This document shows, one piece after another, positions 61,305 through 64,000 of a DNA stretch of 64,000 nucleotides. The notes under the pieces were generated by a model. It saw nothing but the letters and a program-made list of their open reading frames with translations. It did not search any database and was not told the origin of the DNA. Origin of the DNA: Reyranella aquatilis (lineage in GTDB: Bacteria; Pseudomonadota; Alphaproteobacteria; Reyranellales; Reyranellaceae); the NCBI RefSeq assembly GCF_020880995.1, contig NZ_JAJISD010000003.1, positions 310,001 to 374,000 on the forward strand, in the 5' to 3' direction. Made by a program: the position numbers and the translations under genes. Position 1 is the stretch's first letter, and the number at the start of each line of letters is the position of its first letter.

Positions 61305-61661
61305 TTAGTAGACTTGGCGCATAACCTGGGCGGCGAAACCGTCGACCGCCGACTTCTTCTGCGCTTCGCTCAGCTTGTTGTTCGCGGCAACCGCGGGGCA
61401 ATAGGCCGTGACGAGGTAATTCACGACCTCGGCGCTCTCGACGCCCGGATAGCGGATCCGCAGATCGGCGGCCGCCGAAGCGATGGCATTGAACGTGTCG
61501 CCGCTCGCGAGTTGCTTGCCGACCGCCGCCATCTGGGCCGGCGTCTCCTTCAGGATTCCCGGTTTGGCGGTCGGCTGCGGCTTGGGGCAGTCCAGCGCCA
61601 GGGCGGGAACCGCCGAGGTGGCGAGCAGGGCGGCGGCAACCAGGGGGGCAAGGCGAAGCAT
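61305..61661 (-). CDS. Small exported protein, unknown function
   Basis: 118 residues. Signal peptide (L-V-A-A-A-L-L-A-T-S-A-V-P-A-L-A-L) ends before D-C-P-K. The mature part has two cysteines (in D-C-P-K-P and A-Y-C-P-A-V) likely to pair, and a helical C-terminus. I do not recognise a family. The ATG at 61661 is preceded by GGGAG; a longer open frame reaches upstream but has no signal-like N-terminus. Divergent from the cyclic glucan synthase gene. Confidence 0.7.
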   Translation of the reverse strand: MLRLAPLVAAALLATSAVPALALDCPKPQPTAKPGILKETPAQMAAVGKQLASGDTFNAIASAAADLRIRYPGVESAEVVNYLVTAYCPAVAANNKLSEAQKKSAVDGFAAQVMRQVY

Positions 61662-61830
61662 GAATCGGTCTCCCGTGATGATGTCAGGGAAAGCGATAGC
61701 AAAACCGCATTCAATAGTCCCCTGGAAGTGCATCTGACGGTTCGCAGTCGCACCGCGGCGCGATTCGTCGGCGCCGGTCGTATGCTGTAGAAGAGGCGCT
61801 CGTAGCGGCCTCCCTTGCCGGGGACGTTCC

Positions 61831-64000
61831 ATGCCCGCGCGAAACGCCTTTTGCGTTGTATGCGCGGCTTTTGCCGGAAAGGCAGCACTTCCATTGAAAT
61901 CGTTCGCGTGGCGCGCCTTCGGGCGTGCGCGACCCGCTTCCATTCGTGAAGACGAAGACGCCATCCGCAGCGAGCTGTTCAGCATGGAGCGGCTGGAGCA
62001 GCATGCCCAGAGCCTGGCGAACAGCCAGCCCGTTCATGCCGCCCTGACGTCGGGCAAGTCGCTCGTCGTCCGCCTGCGCGACAACGAGCGCGTCCTGCTG
62101 GCGGCCTACCGTTCGATCGCCGCGGCGGTCGATGCCGGTCGCACGATCACGCCGGCCGCGGAGTGGCTTCTCGACAACTTCCATCTCGTCGAGAAGCAGG
62201 TGCGCGAAGTCCGCACGGACCTGCCGGCGGGGTATTATCGCCAGCTTCCCAAGCTCAGCGACGGCCCCTTGGCCGAGTACCCGCGGGTCTTCGGTCTGGC
62301 ATGGGCCTTCGTGGCCCATACCGACAGCCGCTTCGATCCCGAGACGCTGACCCGTTTCGTGCGGGCCTATCAGACGGTCCAGCCGCTCAGCATCGGGGAA
62401 CTCTGGGCCGTCGCGATCACGCTTCGCATCGTCCTGGTGGAGAATCTGCGCCGTTCGGCCAGCCGGATCGTGGATCGACGCTCGGCGCGCGAACAGGCCG
62501 ACCTGGTCGCCGACCGCCTGCTGGGCCTGAAGGATCTCAAGGCGGATCTGGCCGCGCTTCAGCCCTACGAACGCGAAGGCTTTTCCGAAGGTTTCGCCGT
62601 CCAGCTCGTCCATCGCCTGCGCGATCAAGATCCCGAGACGACGCCAGCGGTGGGCTGGCTCGAGAAGCGTCTGGCGCGTGAGGGGACGAGCGCCGACGAG
62701 CTGGTGCGGCGCGAGCACCAGCTCCAGGGCGCAACCAACGTCACGGTCCGCAATATCATCACCAGCATGCGGCTCATATCCGACGTCGACTGGGCGAAAC
62801 TTTTCGAAGCGGTGAGCCCGGTCGATGACGTGCTGCGGACCAGCGGCGTTTTCGCAGACATGGATTTCGCCACCCGCAATCTCTATCGCACGGCCATCGA
62901 GCAGATTGCGCGCGGCACGACTTTCGACGAGCCGGAGATCGCCCGCCGTGCCCTGGCCGCCGCCGCGGAAGCGGCCGTGCCGGCCGGAAGCGACAGCAAT
63001 GCGGACGGACGGCGACGCGAGCCCGGTTACCATCTGATCGGACGCGGCCGACGGACTTTCGAGCGGTCGGTGGGATTTCGCACCCGAGGCCTCACGATCC
63101 GGCGGCGCCTGCTGCGGACCGGCCTCGCCGGTTATGTCGCGAGCGTCGGCGTCACCGCGGGCATCGTGCTGCTGGCGCCGCTCTTCGGCCTGTCGCTGCT
63201 CGGGATAGCGAGGTGGCCGCTCATCGTCATGGCGGCCGCGGGGCTGCTGCCGGCGCTCGACGCGGCGCTGCTGCTCGTCAACCGGCTGATCACCGGCGGC
63301 TTCGGCGCCACGCTGCTGCCGGGCCTCGAACTGCGCGAGGGCGTGCCTGCGCATCTGCGCACGTTCGTGGCGATCCCCACCCTGCTCACCACGCAGGCCG
63401 CGATCGAGGAGCAGATCGAAAGCCTCGAAGTCCATCATCTTTCCAATCCGGCCGGCGCCATACACTTCGCCCTGCTGTCGGACTGGACCGATGCGCCCGC
63501 CGAATCGATGCCGGGCGACGCCGCCCTGCTCGCGACCGCGGTCAAGGGCATCGCGCGCCTCAATCTTCGATACCCGACGCCGGATGGCGCCGACCGGTTC
63601 TTCCTGCTTCATCGCCGCCGCGGCTGGAACGAGGCGCAAGGCGCCTGGATCGGCTGGGAGCGCAAGCGCGGCAAGCTCCACGAACTCAACCATCTCCTGC
63701 GCGGCTCGACGGACACGACGTTCGTCGTAGCGGCCGAGGGTGCGGTGCGGCCGCTGCCCGCCGACGTCCGCTATGTCGTGACCCTCGATTCGGATACGCG
63801 CCTGCCGCGCGATGCGATCGTGCGTCTGGTCGGCAAGATGGCCCATCCGCTGAACCGGCCGCGCTTCGAGGCCGCCGAGGGCCGCGTAGTCGAGGGCTAC
63901 GGCGTGCTGCAGCCGCGCGTCACGCCCTCGCTCCCGGTCGGCGCCGAGGGCTCGCGGTTCCAGCGCATCTTCTCCAACAACAGCGGCATCGATCCCTATG
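61831..64000 (+). CDS. ndvB: Cyclic beta-1,2-glucan synthase, N-terminal part (cut by window edge)
   Basis: About 723 residues are visible, running off the right edge. Full-length relatives exceed 2,700 residues. They make periplasmic cyclic beta-1,2-glucans from UDP-glucose in the inner membrane. Visible: a long N-terminal helical region with F-S-M-E-R-L-E-Q-H-A-Q-S-L-A, two or more hydrophobic segments at about 430-480, and the glycosyltransferase block (G-W-E-R-K-R-G-K-L-H-E-L-N, then V-V-T-L-D-S-D-T-R-L-P-R near residue 652). The start is the ATG at 61831; the ATG at 61984 is an alternative that would drop 51 residues. Confidence 0.88.
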   Translation, partial: MPARNAFCVVCAAFAGKAALPLKSFAWRAFGRARPASIREDEDAIRSELFSMERLEQHAQSLANSQPVHAALTSGKSLVVRLRDNERVLLAAYRSIAAAVDAGRTITPAAEWLLDNFHLVEKQVREVRTDLPAGYYRQLPKLSDGPLAEYPRVFGLAWAFVAHTDSRFDPETLTRFVRAYQTVQPLSIGELWAVAITLRIVLVENLRRSASRIVDRRSAREQADLVADRLLGLKDLKADLAALQPYEREGFSEGFAVQLVHRLRDQDPETTPAVGWLEKRLAREGTSADELVRREHQLQGATNVTVRNIITSMRLISDVDWAKLFEAVSPVDDVLRTSGVFADMDFATRNLYRTAIEQIARGTTFDEPEIARRALAAAAEAAVPAGSDSNADGRRREPGYHLIGRGRRTFERSVGFRTRGLTIRRRLLRTGLAGYVASVGVTAGIVLLAPLFGLSLLGIARWPLIVMAAAGLLPALDAALLLVNRLITGGFGATLLPGLELREGVPAHLRTFVAIPTLLTTQAAIEEQIESLEVHHLSNPAGAIHFALLSDWTDAPAESMPGDAALLATAVKGIARLNLRYPTPDGADRFFLLHRRRGWNEAQGAWIGWERKRGKLHELNHLLRGSTDTTFVVAAEGAVRPLPADVRYVVTLDSDTRLPRDAIVRLVGKMAHPLNRPRFEAAEGRVVEGYGVLQPRVTPSLPVGAEGSRFQRIFSNNSGIDPY

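Overview
The window looks like ordinary chromosome from a high-GC alphaproteobacterium, probably from the Rhodospirillales/Reyranella neighbourhood. That placement is an inference from gene content and synteny: SUV3-like helicase/S4 protein/7Fe ferredoxin/CarD, ubiE-ubiB-coaBC-dut, maf-aroE beside coaE-dnaQ and secB, a 1,612-residue NAD-glutamate dehydrogenase, and a cyclic beta-glucan synthase. Genes are tightly packed on both strands. I see no rRNA, tRNA, CRISPR array, insertion sequence, integrase or phage gene.

Layout. 1-13.7 kb: a TauD-type dioxygenase cut by the left edge, proline iminopeptidase, an M48 lipoprotein protease, a degenerate metallophosphatase, a minus-strand housekeeping run (helicase > S4 protein > fdxA > carD), a DUF1223 protein, a zinc-type ABC importer (ATPase and permease only, behind a Zur-like dyad and a possible 38-residue microprotein), an epoxide hydrolase-like enzyme and a small lipoprotein. 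13.6-22.6 kb: NAD-GDH, then nrdA and nrdB with a promoter region carrying NrdR-like and DnaA-like sites, and a second lipoprotein paralogous to the first. 22.7-32.1 kb: a flavin-binding protein divergent from a MocR-type regulator, then a six-gene peptide/nickel ABC operon with two tandem paralogous binding proteins. 32.2-41.9 kb: an SDR-fold gene with the signature of a halohydrin dehalogenase, then ubiE, ubiB, a TauE-like permease, coaBC, dut, an Rrf2 regulator, several small enzymes and rho. 41.9-50.2 kb: a minus-strand run (PQQ-type sugar dehydrogenase > maf > aroE > thioesterase > MFS) divergent from quinone oxidoreductase > coaE > dnaQ, then secB and a glutamine-amidotransferase-like hydrolase. 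50.2-64 kb: gentisate dioxygenase, a methyltransferase, a membrane LytTR regulator divergent from a membrane-anchored alpha/beta hydrolase, small envelope proteins, an acyl-CoA transferase divergent from a beta-propeller/MBL/SDR trio, and the N-terminal part of a cyclic beta-1,2-glucan synthase cut by the right edge.

Most notable points. (1) The gene at 32252-32986 would normally be labelled an SDR oxidoreductase, but it carries both halohydrin dehalogenase motifs (T-x4-F-x-G and S-x12-Y-x3-R) and a halide-pocket-like N-Y loop instead of a dinucleotide-binding glycine motif. (2) The gene at 3602-4411 keeps the layout of a PPP/Ap4A-type phosphatase but has lost every recognisable metal ligand. 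(3) Rho has a roughly 40-residue low-complexity insert between its RNA-binding and ATPase domains. (4) The nrdA promoter combines two NrdR-like boxes exactly 31 bp apart with an inverted pair of near-consensus DnaA boxes. (5) A membrane-embedded LytTR regulator is divergent from a multi-pass membrane domain fused to an alpha/beta hydrolase, possibly a signalling pair.
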